Assembly (NCBI RefSeq): GCF_900618535.1 | Contig: NZ_UYJA01000001.1 | Span: forward strand, 992,001 to 1,056,000 | From: Pseudomonas bubulae | Lineage (GTDB): Bacteria > Pseudomonadota > Gammaproteobacteria > Pseudomonadales > Pseudomonadaceae | DNA: 64,000 bases | Direction: 5' to 3' | Shown here: positions 38,631-46,559 of the stretch, one piece after another | How the letters are laid out: each line of letters begins with the position of its first letter | Numbering within the stretch: position 1 is the first letter of the stretch | Notes under the pieces: model-generated | Database searches by the model: none | What the model was told of the DNA's origin: nothing | The model's input: the letters and a program-made list of their open reading frames with translations, nothing else | Program-made: the position numbers and the translations under genes

Positions 38631-40862
38631 CTACCCCGTCACCGGCCGCAATATCAGCACCCCCAGCGGCGGCAGATTCAAGGCCAGCGATACGCCCTGA
38701 CCATGGCTGGCTACCTCCTGGGTCACCACCCCGCCGCCATTGCCATAATCGGAACCGGCATAGATCGCCGAATCACTGTTGATAACCTCCTGCCAGGTAC
38801 CGGCAAATGGCACACCGATCCGATAACCTTCGCGCGGCACCGGGGTAAAGTTGGTCACCACCAGCAAGGGCGAACCGTCCTTGCTCCAGCGTAGCCACGC
38901 AAAAACGCTGTTGGCTGCGTCATCGCCAATCAACCACTGGAAACCCTGCGATACATCATCCTGCTCATACAGCGCTGGCTGCTCCCGGTACAAACGATTC
39001 AAGTCGCCAACCAGTTTTTGCACCCCTCGGTGCTCGGGGTATTGCAGTAAATACCAGTCCAGTTGCTGATCGTGATTCCATTCACGCCACTGGCCGAATT
39101 CGCAGCCCATAAACAGCAGTTTCTTACCCGGATGTGCCCACATAAAACTCAAGTAAGCACGCAGATTGGCGAATTTCTGCCAGCGATCACCGGGCATCTT
39201 GTCGATCAGCGAGTGTTTGCCGTGCACCACTTCATCGTGGGAGATCGGCAGGATAAAGCGCTCGGTCCAGGCGTACACCAGGCCAAAGCTCAGTTCGTTG
39301 TGATGATGGGCGCGGTACACCGGGTCTTGCTGGATGTAATGCAGCGAATCGTGCATCCAGCCCATGTTCCATTTGTAGGAAAACCCCAGCCCGCCCTGAT
39401 CGGTGCTCTCGCTGACGCCGGGCCAGGCCGTGGACTCTTCGGCAATCACCAGCGCGCCTGGTACCTCGTAGGCAACCACATCATTGAGATGGCGCAAAAA
39501 TTCTATGGCTTCGAGGTTTTCCCGCCCGCCATGCCGGTTGGGCACCCACTCACCAGCCTTGCGCGAATAGTCGCGGTACAACATGGACGCCACCGCATCC
39601 ACGCGCAACCCGTCGACATGAAAGTGCTTGAGCCAATGCAAGGCCGAGGCAAGCATAAAACCATGCACTTCGGTACGGCCCAGGTTGTAAATCAGGGTGT
39701 TCCAGTCCTGATGAAAACCTTCAAGAGGGTTGGCGTATTCGTACAGCGCCGTGCCATCAAACTGCGCCAGCCCATGGGTATCGTTGGGAAAATGCGCTGG
39801 TACCCAGTCCAGAATCACACCGATACCGGCCATATGACAGGCATTGACGAACGCGGCAAAATCATCAGGCGAACCATAGCGGGCCGTCGGCGCAAATTGT
39901 GACAGAGGCTGATAGCCCCAGGAGCCACCAAACGGGTGCTCCATGATCGGCATCAGCTCGATATGGGTGAAACCCAGTTGCTGCACGTAAGGGATCAGGC
40001 GCTCGGCCAGCTCGGGCCAGCTGTACTGGCGTTCGATGTCGCCAACATCATCGGTCTCGCACTGCCATGACCCTGCATGTAACTCGTAAATTGACAGCGG
40101 TGCGTCACGGCGCTGACGCTGCTCACGGGCTTGCATCCAGTCACCATCCTGCCAGTCGATGGCCAGGGGTGACGCCACCTTCGACGCCGTATCAGGCGGC
40201 AACTGAGTGGCCAGCGCCACGGGGTCGGCCTTGAGCGGCAAGATGCCGTGGGCGCCAAGGATTTCGTATTTGTACGCCTCGCCCGCCTGCAGGCGCGGCA
40301 CAAACAGCTCCCACACGCCGTTGGCGTGGCGCAGGCGCATGGGGTGGCGACGGCCATCCCAGCCGTTGAAATCGCCTACCACAGACACCCGCCGCGCATT
40401 TGGCGCCCACACGGCAAAGCGCACCCCCGGCACGCCATCAACCTCCAGCAATTGCGCCCCGAAGCAGCTGCTTAAATCACGGTGGTTGCCTTCGGCAAAC
40501 AGGTACAAGTCCATCTCACCCAACAACGGACCAAAACTGTAAGGATCTTCGCTGGTTTGCACGGCATTGCCCCAATCAACCTGGAGCAAGTACGGCCGCG
40601 CCTGTGTGAAATGCCCGACAAAAAGGCCGGTGACTTGTGCGTCATCAAGGCGCCCGAGTACTTCACCGGTATCCCTGGCGAGTACATTGACACTGACCGC
40701 GCCGGGCAAAAAAGCCCGGACAAACTGCCCGCCTGCAGCATCGGCGTGAGGCCCCAGCACCGCAAACGGATCGGGGTGTTCGGCTTTGGTCAGTGCGTCG
40801 ATGTCCGTAGGGGCGGGTAACAGCGAGTCTTTACCTTTACCAGTATCCATGCTCGAACTCAT
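38631..40862 (-). CDS. glgB: 1,4-alpha-glucan branching enzyme GlgB
   Basis: This 743-residue GH13_9 branching enzyme introduces alpha-1,6 branches into glycogen. An N-terminal CBM48 pair (with [20 protein letters not shown]) is followed by the catalytic barrel. The nucleophile is in [19 protein letters not shown], the acid in [13 protein letters not shown], and the third Asp in [12 protein letters not shown]. The ATG at 40862 gives the normal family length and has GGAG seven bases upstream. The treS/glgE genes that often precede glgB in pseudomonads are not upstream here. Confidence 0.95.
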   Translation of the reverse strand: MSSSMDTGKGKDSLLPAPTDIDALTKAEHPDPFAVLGPHADAAGGQFVRAFLPGAVSVNVLARDTGEVLGRLDDAQVTGLFVGHFTQARPYLLQVDWGNAVQTSEDPYSFGPLLGEMDLYLFAEGNHRDLSSCFGAQLLEVDGVPGVRFAVWAPNARRVSVVGDFNGWDGRRHPMRLRHANGVWELFVPRLQAGEAYKYEILGAHGILPLKADPVALATQLPPDTASKVASPLAIDWQDGDWMQAREQRQRRDAPLSIYELHAGSWQCETDDVGDIERQYSWPELAERLIPYVQQLGFTHIELMPIMEHPFGGSWGYQPLSQFAPTARYGSPDDFAAFVNACHMAGIGVILDWVPAHFPNDTHGLAQFDGTALYEYANPLEGFHQDWNTLIYNLGRTEVHGFMLASALHWLKHFHVDGLRVDAVASMLYRDYSRKAGEWVPNRHGGRENLEAIEFLRHLNDVVAYEVPGALVIAEESTAWPGVSESTDQGGLGFSYKWNMGWMHDSLHYIQQDPVYRAHHHNELSFGLVYAWTERFILPISHDEVVHGKHSLIDKMPGDRWQKFANLRAYLSFMWAHPGKKLLFMGCEFGQWREWNHDQQLDWYLLQYPEHRGVQKLVGDLNRLYREQPALYEQDDVSQGFQWLIGDDAANSVFAWLRWSKDGSPLLVVTNFTPVPREGYRIGVPFAGTWQEVINSDSAIYAGSDYGNGGGVVTQEVASHGQGVSLALNLPPLGVLILRPVTG

Positions 40863-41132
40863 GCTGCTCTCCGTCTGGTAAAGGTTGTGCATGCCTGTGC
40901 ATACGTTTCGGTCTTCGACTTGGCCTATGTCCTGAATCCACAGTCCCACCAAGACTAGCTCTTGTGGGGCACCCCGTGAGGGCTAATTACCCTTGGTTTA
41001 TGCAAAACCCATGCAAATATTGCGGTACGCGCAGCGCAGTGCGCCGTCGGTCACGTGAGCGGAATCAAACCTGCCATCACACGGTCAACCGTCCGACAGC
41101 CCTCTACATCCCGCCACCGAGAGGTCATCGTG

Positions 41133-41303
41133 ATGAGTATCCCCATTGCACCTGAAACCCCTGACCCCAATATCGACCAGCCAGCTTTGCCGCCCGTTCC
41201 CGGGCCACAACCGCAACAGGAGCCGCCCGAGCGTGACCCGCAACCCATGGGTGACCCGCCCTGTGAGCAAGTGCCGCGAAAGGTAAAGACTGAAAAGTTC
41301 TAA
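41133..41303 (+). CDS. Small proline-rich protein of unknown function
   Basis: This 56-residue protein is very rich in Pro (about 17 residues), Glu and Gln (PNIDQPALPPVPGPQPQQEP), with one Cys and a basic end (RKVKTEKF). It has no signal peptide or membrane segment and is predicted disordered. AGAGG is upstream of the ATG, and a terminator follows. It is not recognised beyond resembling short Pro-rich hypotheticals of Pseudomonas. It marks the left border of the AT-rich microcin island. Confidence 0.65.
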   Translation: MSIPIAPETPDPNIDQPALPPVPGPQPQQEPPERDPQPMGDPPCEQVPRKVKTEKF

Positions 41304-41320
41304 TTACGGCAAATAACAAG

Positions 41321-41371
41321 GAGCGGTATGGCAGCGCACATTCAAACAGCATGCCGCTCGTCCCTTTTTTT
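41321..41371 (+). terminator. Rho-independent terminator of the proline-rich gene
   Basis: GAGCGGTAT (41321-41329) pairs with ATGCCGCTC (41351-41359) across a 21-nt loop, followed by GTCCC and seven T. Confidence 0.7.
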
Positions 41372-41729
41372 GAAAAAAAAGCAATTGCCATACTACAGAA
41401 CAGCCTTACAAATATCCCTTTAAACATACCAGCCCGAAAAAAGAAAACACTTACAAGCGTTTGAAATTTTTAATATTTCCAGACAACATATATAAATATC
41501 TTTCAAACAAAAAATTTAGATCGCCGCAAGCGCTACAGCGAGTGCTATTAATTAGCAAGTAACAATCCTCTTTTGCTGTAGGAAGAATCTCAAACTACAG
41601 ATGAGGATCTTTGACAATACTGAAATCAAGTATTAAACCTACGCTTGTCTGAGACTTATTTTGGCCCCAGACCACAAAACACAAAACACAAAACACAAAA
41701 CACAAAAAATACACTACAGAGCTATCAAT
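41372..41729 (+). promoter_or_regulatory. AT-rich leader/promoter region of the microcin cluster
   Basis: This spacer of about 360 bp has no gene and is far richer in A/T than its left neighbours. It contains the dyad TGCTA-TTAAT-TAGCA (41543-41557) and a TTGACA hexamer (41611-41616). The dyad AATACT-N7-AGTATT (41616-41634) overlaps that hexamer, with TATTAA just beyond it. The TTGACA to TATTAA spacing is only 14 bases, shorter than usual, so the promoter is tentative. A tandem 7-bp repeat follows (separate entry). Confidence 0.5.
41673..41707 (+). repeat. Tandem 7-bp repeat (CACAAAA x5) in the precursor leader
   Basis: Five exact head-to-tail copies of CACAAAA lie 23 bp before the start codon of the precursor gene. 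Such a unit could slip during replication, or provide an unstructured A-rich leader that favours translation. Confidence 0.95.
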
Positions 41730-41939
41730 ATGAACAATAAGTTTGGCGAAATTATTTTCCTGTTTAACAAAGAATCCGACTTCGATGTTAACTCTCAAGT
41801 AAATAATGGAGGTTCAGGTAGCGCAGGGGGCTGCGGCGGAAGCGGCGGATGTGGGGGCGGCGGCGGATGCAATGGCGGAAGCGGGGGAAGCGGCGGTTGC
41901 GGTGGTGGCAACGCAATAAACCCTCTGCAAGAGGATTAG
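41730..41939 (+). CDS. mcbA: Microcin B17-like azole peptide precursor
   Basis: This 69-residue precursor has a leader of about 26 residues (MNNKFGEIIFLFNKESDFDV, then NSQVNN). A Gly/Ser/Cys core follows (about 27-60) with a short tail NAINPLQED. The leader has an FG-hydrophobic stretch comparable to the leader helix of McbA (EFGVVLSVD), which binds McbB. The core holds Ser29, 31, 38, 51, 54 and Cys35, 41, 47, 57, most preceded by Gly, the substrates for oxazole/thiazole formation. No Ser and Cys are adjacent, unlike microcin B17. It is followed by the six-gene modification and export set. The ATG at 41730 was chosen because it fits the leader; codons before it are repeat-derived. ACAGAG may be a weak ribosome-binding site. 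Confidence 0.92.
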   Translation: MNNKFGEIIFLFNKESDFDVNSQVNNGGSGSAGGCGGSGGCGGGGGCNGGSGGSGGCGGGNAINPLQED

Positions 41940-41943
41940 CCCG

Positions 41944-41980
41944 TGAGGTTTCTGGCGCCCTACCAGAAACCTCATTTATT
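41944..41980 (+). terminator. Attenuator hairpin between precursor and modification genes
   Basis: A perfect 12-bp stem, TGAGGTTTCTGG (41944-41955) with CCAGAAACCTCA (41963-41974), has a 7-nt loop and is followed by TTTATT. It begins 5 bp after the precursor stop and lies 28 bp before the mcbB-like start. It probably allows partial read-through, so that precursor mRNA outnumbers enzyme mRNA. Confidence 0.8.
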
Positions 41981-42001
41981 AACCATCACGGCGCAACAAC
42001 C

Positions 42002-42859
42002 ATGAATTTGATCATCTCAGAGTTTCAAGTCATCAAATTAAAGGAGCACACAATAGTCATTTCCGAGAAGGGGGTGACCACTATCAAATCTCGCCCACTA
42101 ATAAAAGCGCTGCATAAACTGAGCACTCTCACATCAACGCAGCAAACCAAGAAACACATACTGCACACGCTCGAAGAATTCAACCTTGCTCCGGATGAAG
42201 CTTTCAGTTTCCTGGAGCAAGCAATTCACATCAAAGCGGTTACTGAAAAACATTTCAAGAAAATTATTATCGCACACGAATGGGGCTGCGAACTCGACAA
42301 CATCCTCAATTCAGAATTCAAAGAGGCCTTCTTTGCACTCCCCATCAACACACATCTGACCAAACAGACACAGCTAAGCGAAAGCCTCGTCATAATCATG
42401 CCAACAAAATATGACCACCATAAGATCAAACATATCTATTTCGAAATCGCAAAAAAGCACCCGACCTGTTGTCTCTGCGTAGCCTTACGAACAGGTGATT
42501 CTTTCTATATCAGCCAACCCTACTTATCCGAAATTGGGGGGCCGTGCCACTTTTGCAATTTTGACAACATAGCTCGTACGGAACGTGTCCGCCCTACCTT
42601 TAATAACTGGTCATCACTGTTCAATTTTTGTACCGATAGCCATATTGCCCTGCCTGAACAGCCAATGACAAAACTGCAATTCGCACTGATAGCGGGTTTG
42701 TTAGTAGAACGAATAAAGCTCTGGACTTGTCCAGGCTCCGGACATAGAACCCAAGACAGAATCATGTTGTCGTCACACATCAACTTATTTAATGGCCAAA
42801 TTACCGAAGAACACGTTACCCATTGGCAAATGTGTGACTGCCTGAGGCCTATAAAATGA
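42002..42859 (+). CDS. mcbB: McbB-like cyclodehydratase partner protein (zinc-binding)
   Basis: This 285-residue protein shares the C-terminal signature of McbB. PCHFC (Cys182, Cys185) and HWQMCDCL (Cys278, Cys280) supply four zinc cysteines at the expected spacing, preceded by YLSEIGG. McbB is the E1-like protein that binds the leader peptide and, with the YcaO protein McbD, turns Cys/Ser into azolines. The N-terminal half (about 1-80) would be the leader-binding winged-helix part. The base composition is AT-rich. Its stop overlaps the mcbC-like start (ATGA). Confidence 0.9.
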   Translation: MNLIISEFQVIKLKEHTIVISEKGVTTIKSRPLIKALHKLSTLTSTQQTKKHILHTLEEFNLAPDEAFSFLEQAIHIKAVTEKHFKKIIIAHEWGCELDNILNSEFKEAFFALPINTHLTKQTQLSESLVIIMPTKYDHHKIKHIYFEIAKKHPTCCLCVALRTGDSFYISQPYLSEIGGPCHFCNFDNIARTERVRPTFNNWSSLFNFCTDSHIALPEQPMTKLQFALIAGLLVERIKLWTCPGSGHRTQDRIMLSSHINLFNGQITEEHVTHWQMCDCLRPIK

Positions 42860-43650
42860 CCACAATGCCACATGACTACTACTTGAAGTTCACAGACAGC
42901 GAAGTATTGTCTGACATTCAAGCCTTTCACAACAAGGGAAACTACACCCTTCATAGCGCATTCAAGCATATGAGTTACCTGCACTCACTCACCCCCTTCG
43001 ACCTGGATAGTTTGACAGGTAAAGAGCTTCATCTGTACCCGGACATGAACCTGTCCACACCCTTACATAGGGCATCAATAACGCATCACGCTTTAATGAG
43101 AAATGAATCCTGCGTCACATTCAAGAAGAGCAACATTGCATTCTCGACAATTGAACAGCTCATTTCTCCGTTACTCAACACCCATCCAACCAGCCACAAG
43201 CGCGGCTACCCGAGCGGCGGGGCACTGTACCCTGTAGAAGTATTTATTTGTTCTTTAAATGAAAGCCCTGAACACTGGCCTTTTGTTGAAAAGGTCCTCC
43301 ATCTCCTACCTTATTCGCGCGCACTCGAAACTGTACAGAATACTTTAAGCAGCAAACACCTTAAAGACTCAATACTTTGCCCTCCTTCAACCATAGGCAC
43401 CCCAGCCCTGGCACTTGTTTATGTTGCATACTGGCCTAAAACCCTTTTCAAATATAGATATCGCGGTTACCGACTAGCGCTTATGGAAGCAGGCTCGATG
43501 TATATGCTTATTGAGTTACAAGCAAAGGCCCTCGATCTGAGATGTCGTCTATGGTCTGGTTTCACTGATTCGATGCTCTGTAAGTCACTGGGTTTGAATC
43601 CAGCGCTTTTCTCCCCTCTCTGCGTCCATTTTATAGGTCAAGGCAAATGA
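42856..43650 (+). CDS. mcbC: McbC-like FMN azoline dehydrogenase
   Basis: This 264-residue nitroreductase-fold enzyme oxidises azolines to aromatic azoles. It contains KRGYPSGGALYPVEVFICSL (about 115-134) and LFKYRYRGYRLALMEAGSM (about 197-215), close to McbC of microcin B17. Lys199-Tyr200 matches the catalytic Lys-Tyr pair of azoline dehydrogenases. It is translationally coupled on both sides by ATGA overlaps. This is the clearest homologue anchoring the cluster to the microcin B17 family. Confidence 0.95.
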   Translation: MTTMPHDYYLKFTDSEVLSDIQAFHNKGNYTLHSAFKHMSYLHSLTPFDLDSLTGKELHLYPDMNLSTPLHRASITHHALMRNESCVTFKKSNIAFSTIEQLISPLLNTHPTSHKRGYPSGGALYPVEVFICSLNESPEHWPFVEKVLHLLPYSRALETVQNTLSSKHLKDSILCPPSTIGTPALALVYVAYWPKTLFKYRYRGYRLALMEAGSMYMLIELQAKALDLRCRLWSGFTDSMLCKSLGLNPALFSPLCVHFIGQGK

Positions 43651-44846
43651 ACATTACCTGCATGCATCCCACTCGGCATGTACCAAGAAGACTTTACTGC
43701 CAACCTGCTTGTATGTTGGACTTTCCTTCCTGCACTGAAGTCAGTGATGCTTGGTCTGTGGCAGGATCCGGGATCGGCAGTGGATCTAACTCACTGAAAA
43801 CGGCCTTGGGTGAATACTACGAAAGAAAGCATTTTTATACAGAAATTCTTTCAGACACACAAAATAAGCTCACCTATTCTCTGAGACCGGACGAAGCCTA
43901 TCAATTTGTACACGCCTTTTCGCAAACGTCTTATCCGACACGTCAGCTGGATAACTTGCTGGAACATACGTACCACTTAACAAAAGTCATACGAATATCT
44001 GATCTCACTGAATGCTATATCCCCACGGCATGCCTCTCCTTAACACACTACGGCTTGGGGGAAGACAATACCATTTACCCATTGAGGGACACATGCGGGT
44101 GCAGCTTCCACTGGGATGCAAAAAAAGCGATTTTCTGCGCACTCAAGGAATGTCTGGAACGCCAATTCTTAAACCGTTTTTGGCTCACAGCCCACTACCA
44201 GAAACGCATAAGCGCTCAATCAATAATAGACCAACTAACGAAAAGTAATATTTTAGCGCTGGCGAGCAGTTTAAACAAAGCGGGAGACATTATTGCTTTT
44301 GACATTTCCGACCCCTCATTTCCAGGCCGGTGCATAATCGCGTGTTATGGCCAAAAAAATCGTAGCCATCATGTCAACTATTGTACCGGCATGGCCTATT
44401 CAGATACGCAAACACATGCCTTGGAGAAAGCATTCGAAGAATTGTGGCAAACCTACCGATTCATGGATTTATTTACACATTGCAAAGGCGACAAGAACAC
44501 GCTTAAAGATCCTTACCTAAAGCATTTTTTCAATTGCAACACCTACGAATCCTTCAAGGAAATCACCTCATGCGAAGCAGGCTGTCGTTCTACTAGCCAA
44601 CTCGCACGACGATTCACTACAAACGAGTTACTCAACTCATTGGCCCTTCAGAAAATACAAGGGTACCTATACTTAAAACCTTCACATATTGAAGATAAGA
44701 GATGCGTCTTCTGCAAATTCATATCACCTCAACTCTTTATGCACATGAACAACTCAAGGCATATCAACCTGGACAATGACTACTCTGCCATTTTCCAGGG
44801 CGATATTCTCCCTTCGCGCCAAACAAACATGGTGCCCTTCCCTTAG
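43647..44846 (+). CDS. mcbD: McbD-like YcaO cyclodehydratase
   Basis: This 399-residue YcaO protein uses ATP to activate peptide amides for backbone cyclisation at Cys/Ser/Thr. The ATP/Mg-binding Glu are seen in GSGIGSGSNSLKTALGEYYE (about 45-65), FCALKECLERQFLNRFW (about 165-181) and THALEKAFEELWQTY (about 250-264). The protein ends TNMVPFP, a proline-containing C terminus as in azoline-forming YcaOs. The frame overlaps mcbC by 4 bp with AGGTCAAGG upstream. Confidence 0.93.
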   Translation: MNITCMHPTRHVPRRLYCQPACMLDFPSCTEVSDAWSVAGSGIGSGSNSLKTALGEYYERKHFYTEILSDTQNKLTYSLRPDEAYQFVHAFSQTSYPTRQLDNLLEHTYHLTKVIRISDLTECYIPTACLSLTHYGLGEDNTIYPLRDTCGCSFHWDAKKAIFCALKECLERQFLNRFWLTAHYQKRISAQSIIDQLTKSNILALASSLNKAGDIIAFDISDPSFPGRCIIACYGQKNRSHHVNYCTGMAYSDTQTHALEKAFEELWQTYRFMDLFTHCKGDKNTLKDPYLKHFFNCNTYESFKEITSCEAGCRSTSQLARRFTTNELLNSLALQKIQGYLYLKPSHIEDKRCVFCKFISPQLFMHMNNSRHINLDNDYSAIFQGDILPSRQTNMVPFP

Positions 44847-44856
44847 CAGGTACCAC

Positions 44857-45597
44857 ATGCACAAGAATACAGGATCTCGAGCCTTTCAACTGGCCATGAT
44901 TTTTATCAAGGAACAGCTCAAGGAACCGACTGCACTGTTCTGGATATTACTGTCGCCCGGTGCTGTTTTCTATCTGCTGATCTACTCGAAAGGAGACGAT
45001 AATTTCAATCAAGATTACAGCGCTGTCACCGCATGGTTTTATGCCTATATATCTTCAAGCGTAGCATTCTTTGGATTTTCTTTTTATATCATTGGCCGTC
45101 GAGAAAGTGGTTTCATCCGTTCATTCATTTATACGCCACATGCCAGAGCAGTGTTCCTGATAGCGCAACTCATCGCTTATTCCACAATCGCCTGCTTGTA
45201 CTGCTTGTTTTTTTACATGATGACACGGCTCCCTTTTGGGGGTTACTCCACTTATGAAGCCTCAACACTCATGATCCGATTTTATAGTTGCTTTATTTTA
45301 TTCTGCTCACCCGGCCTGCTCATTACCGCACTACCACTCAATTTCCAAACGGCCAACACTGTTTTTTCAATCTTATCTTTTATCATGCTTGCCCTCGGGG
45401 TAGCACAAGCTGCCCTTCCTGAACCCACCTATTTCCCAATTGAATTATTCAACCCTCTAAGCCTTGGCAAAAGCATTATGCAACAGGGTATACAACCGCT
45501 ATGGAAAATCATTATCAGCATTTTTGTGACCTTCATCATCGCCTTGTTATTGGCCTGCAAGTACTTGCGTATCAATCCAGTATGGAGCCGCTACTAA
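44857..45597 (+). CDS. mcbE: McbE-like ABC transporter permease
   Basis: This 246-residue ABC-2-type permease has six hydrophobic segments (about 30-50, 65-85, 107-130, 145-165, 170-190, 218-238). It should export the mature azole peptide with the following ATPase and give producer self-protection, as McbE/F do for microcin B17. The ATG at 44857 has AGCAGG upstream, 10 bp after the YcaO stop. Its final A overlaps the next start. Confidence 0.88.
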   Translation: MHKNTGSRAFQLAMIFIKEQLKEPTALFWILLSPGAVFYLLIYSKGDDNFNQDYSAVTAWFYAYISSSVAFFGFSFYIIGRRESGFIRSFIYTPHARAVFLIAQLIAYSTIACLYCLFFYMMTRLPFGGYSTYEASTLMIRFYSCFILFCSPGLLITALPLNFQTANTVFSILSFIMLALGVAQAALPEPTYFPIELFNPLSLGKSIMQQGIQPLWKIIISIFVTFIIALLLACKYLRINPVWSRY

Positions 45598-46337
45598 TGA
45601 GTATTTTACAGGCAGACTGCATTGATTTCCGCTACCCAGAAAAACCGCTTTTCAGCCAAGCTAGCCTGCAGGTTTGCTCAGGCTCAATGACTGGTTTACT
45701 AGGACCTAATGGTGCAGGCAAGACCACGTTCTTTGATATTTTATGCGGTTTAAAAAAACCAGATAATGGCCAGATCACAAACCCTTTTACTCAACAACTT
45801 TATTTATCTCAGACGCTAATGACACCTCCCGCGTTGCGCATGTATGACATTTTCAAAATGACGGCCTTACTCTGCTCGCCCGCCCCCATTAACAAATGCC
45901 ATATACAAGAGAATCTGGCCCGCTGGAGCCCTCGAATCCTTGACCGCTACAACGAGATCTGGAGCAAAAAATCCTCTCTGTGCAGTTACGGTGAAAAACG
46001 CTGGTTCTTCACCGTTTCACTGCTGTCGATCGCAGCTGATTTCTACATTTTGGATGAACCCACTGCAGGGGTAGATCCGGAATTTCGCTTTCATATCTGG
46101 CAATGCCTGCGCGGTGCGGCACAGGACGGGGCGGCAATCCTTGTGTCCTCGCACAATGTCGATGAAATCAGCGAAAACTGCCAAGGCTTTTACATGATCA
46201 GCCAACAGAAATTCCTACACTTTGAAGACGGTGAAGCGTTCAAATATCACTATCAGGCCAGCACCCTCGATCAAGCCTTTATCAAGGCCGCATGTGGGGC
46301 TGACATGCACAAGTCATCACAACCCATCAGACCGTGA
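45597..46337 (+). CDS. mcbF: McbF-like ABC transporter ATPase
   Basis: This 246-residue ABC ATPase has Walker A GLLGPNGAGKTTFFDIL (about 38-54), an unusual signature CSYGEKRWFF in place of LSGGQ, Walker B FYILDEPTAGVDPE and the switch SSHNVDEIS. The McbF family also has a diverged signature. It powers the McbE-like permease. The start at 45597 overlaps the mcbE stop (TAATG) and has GGAG ten bases upstream. This is the last gene of the island; no pentapeptide-repeat McbG follows. Confidence 0.92.
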   Translation: MSILQADCIDFRYPEKPLFSQASLQVCSGSMTGLLGPNGAGKTTFFDILCGLKKPDNGQITNPFTQQLYLSQTLMTPPALRMYDIFKMTALLCSPAPINKCHIQENLARWSPRILDRYNEIWSKKSSLCSYGEKRWFFTVSLLSIAADFYILDEPTAGVDPEFRFHIWQCLRGAAQDGAAILVSSHNVDEISENCQGFYMISQQKFLHFEDGEAFKYHYQASTLDQAFIKAACGADMHKSSQPIRP

Positions 46338-46559
46338 TTCGCAGATTTTCTTGACCCCGATCACCCCCTGTACCACCCAACTGCGTTACAGGCGTGCAAA
46401 GCCAGCAAAACCGGGGCAGAACCTCGGGTGCAGCCGATTGTCGCAGGCCGCCTGAAAGCGCCATCTGATCCGCTTTTAATTCAAATAACTGAGTCTGTTA
46501 TGCAAACAGTTCGCTGGGCATAGTGCTCGGGCCTGATGGAGGCTGATGAGCGAAAGACC

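Noticed and set aside
41611..41636. Canonical sigma-70 promoter TTGACA/TATTAA
   Set aside because: The spacing is only 14 bases, too short for a normal promoter; it is mentioned only as tentative.
41673..41707. Tandem CACAAAA repeats as a CRISPR or iteron array
   Set aside because: The unit is only 7 bp with no spacers, there are no cas or rep genes nearby, and it sits in a gene leader.
41661..41729. N-terminal extension of the precursor peptide from 41661
   Set aside because: The extra residues (repeated Thr-Lys-His-type) arise from the 7-bp repeat, and the leader that resembles McbA starts at 41730.
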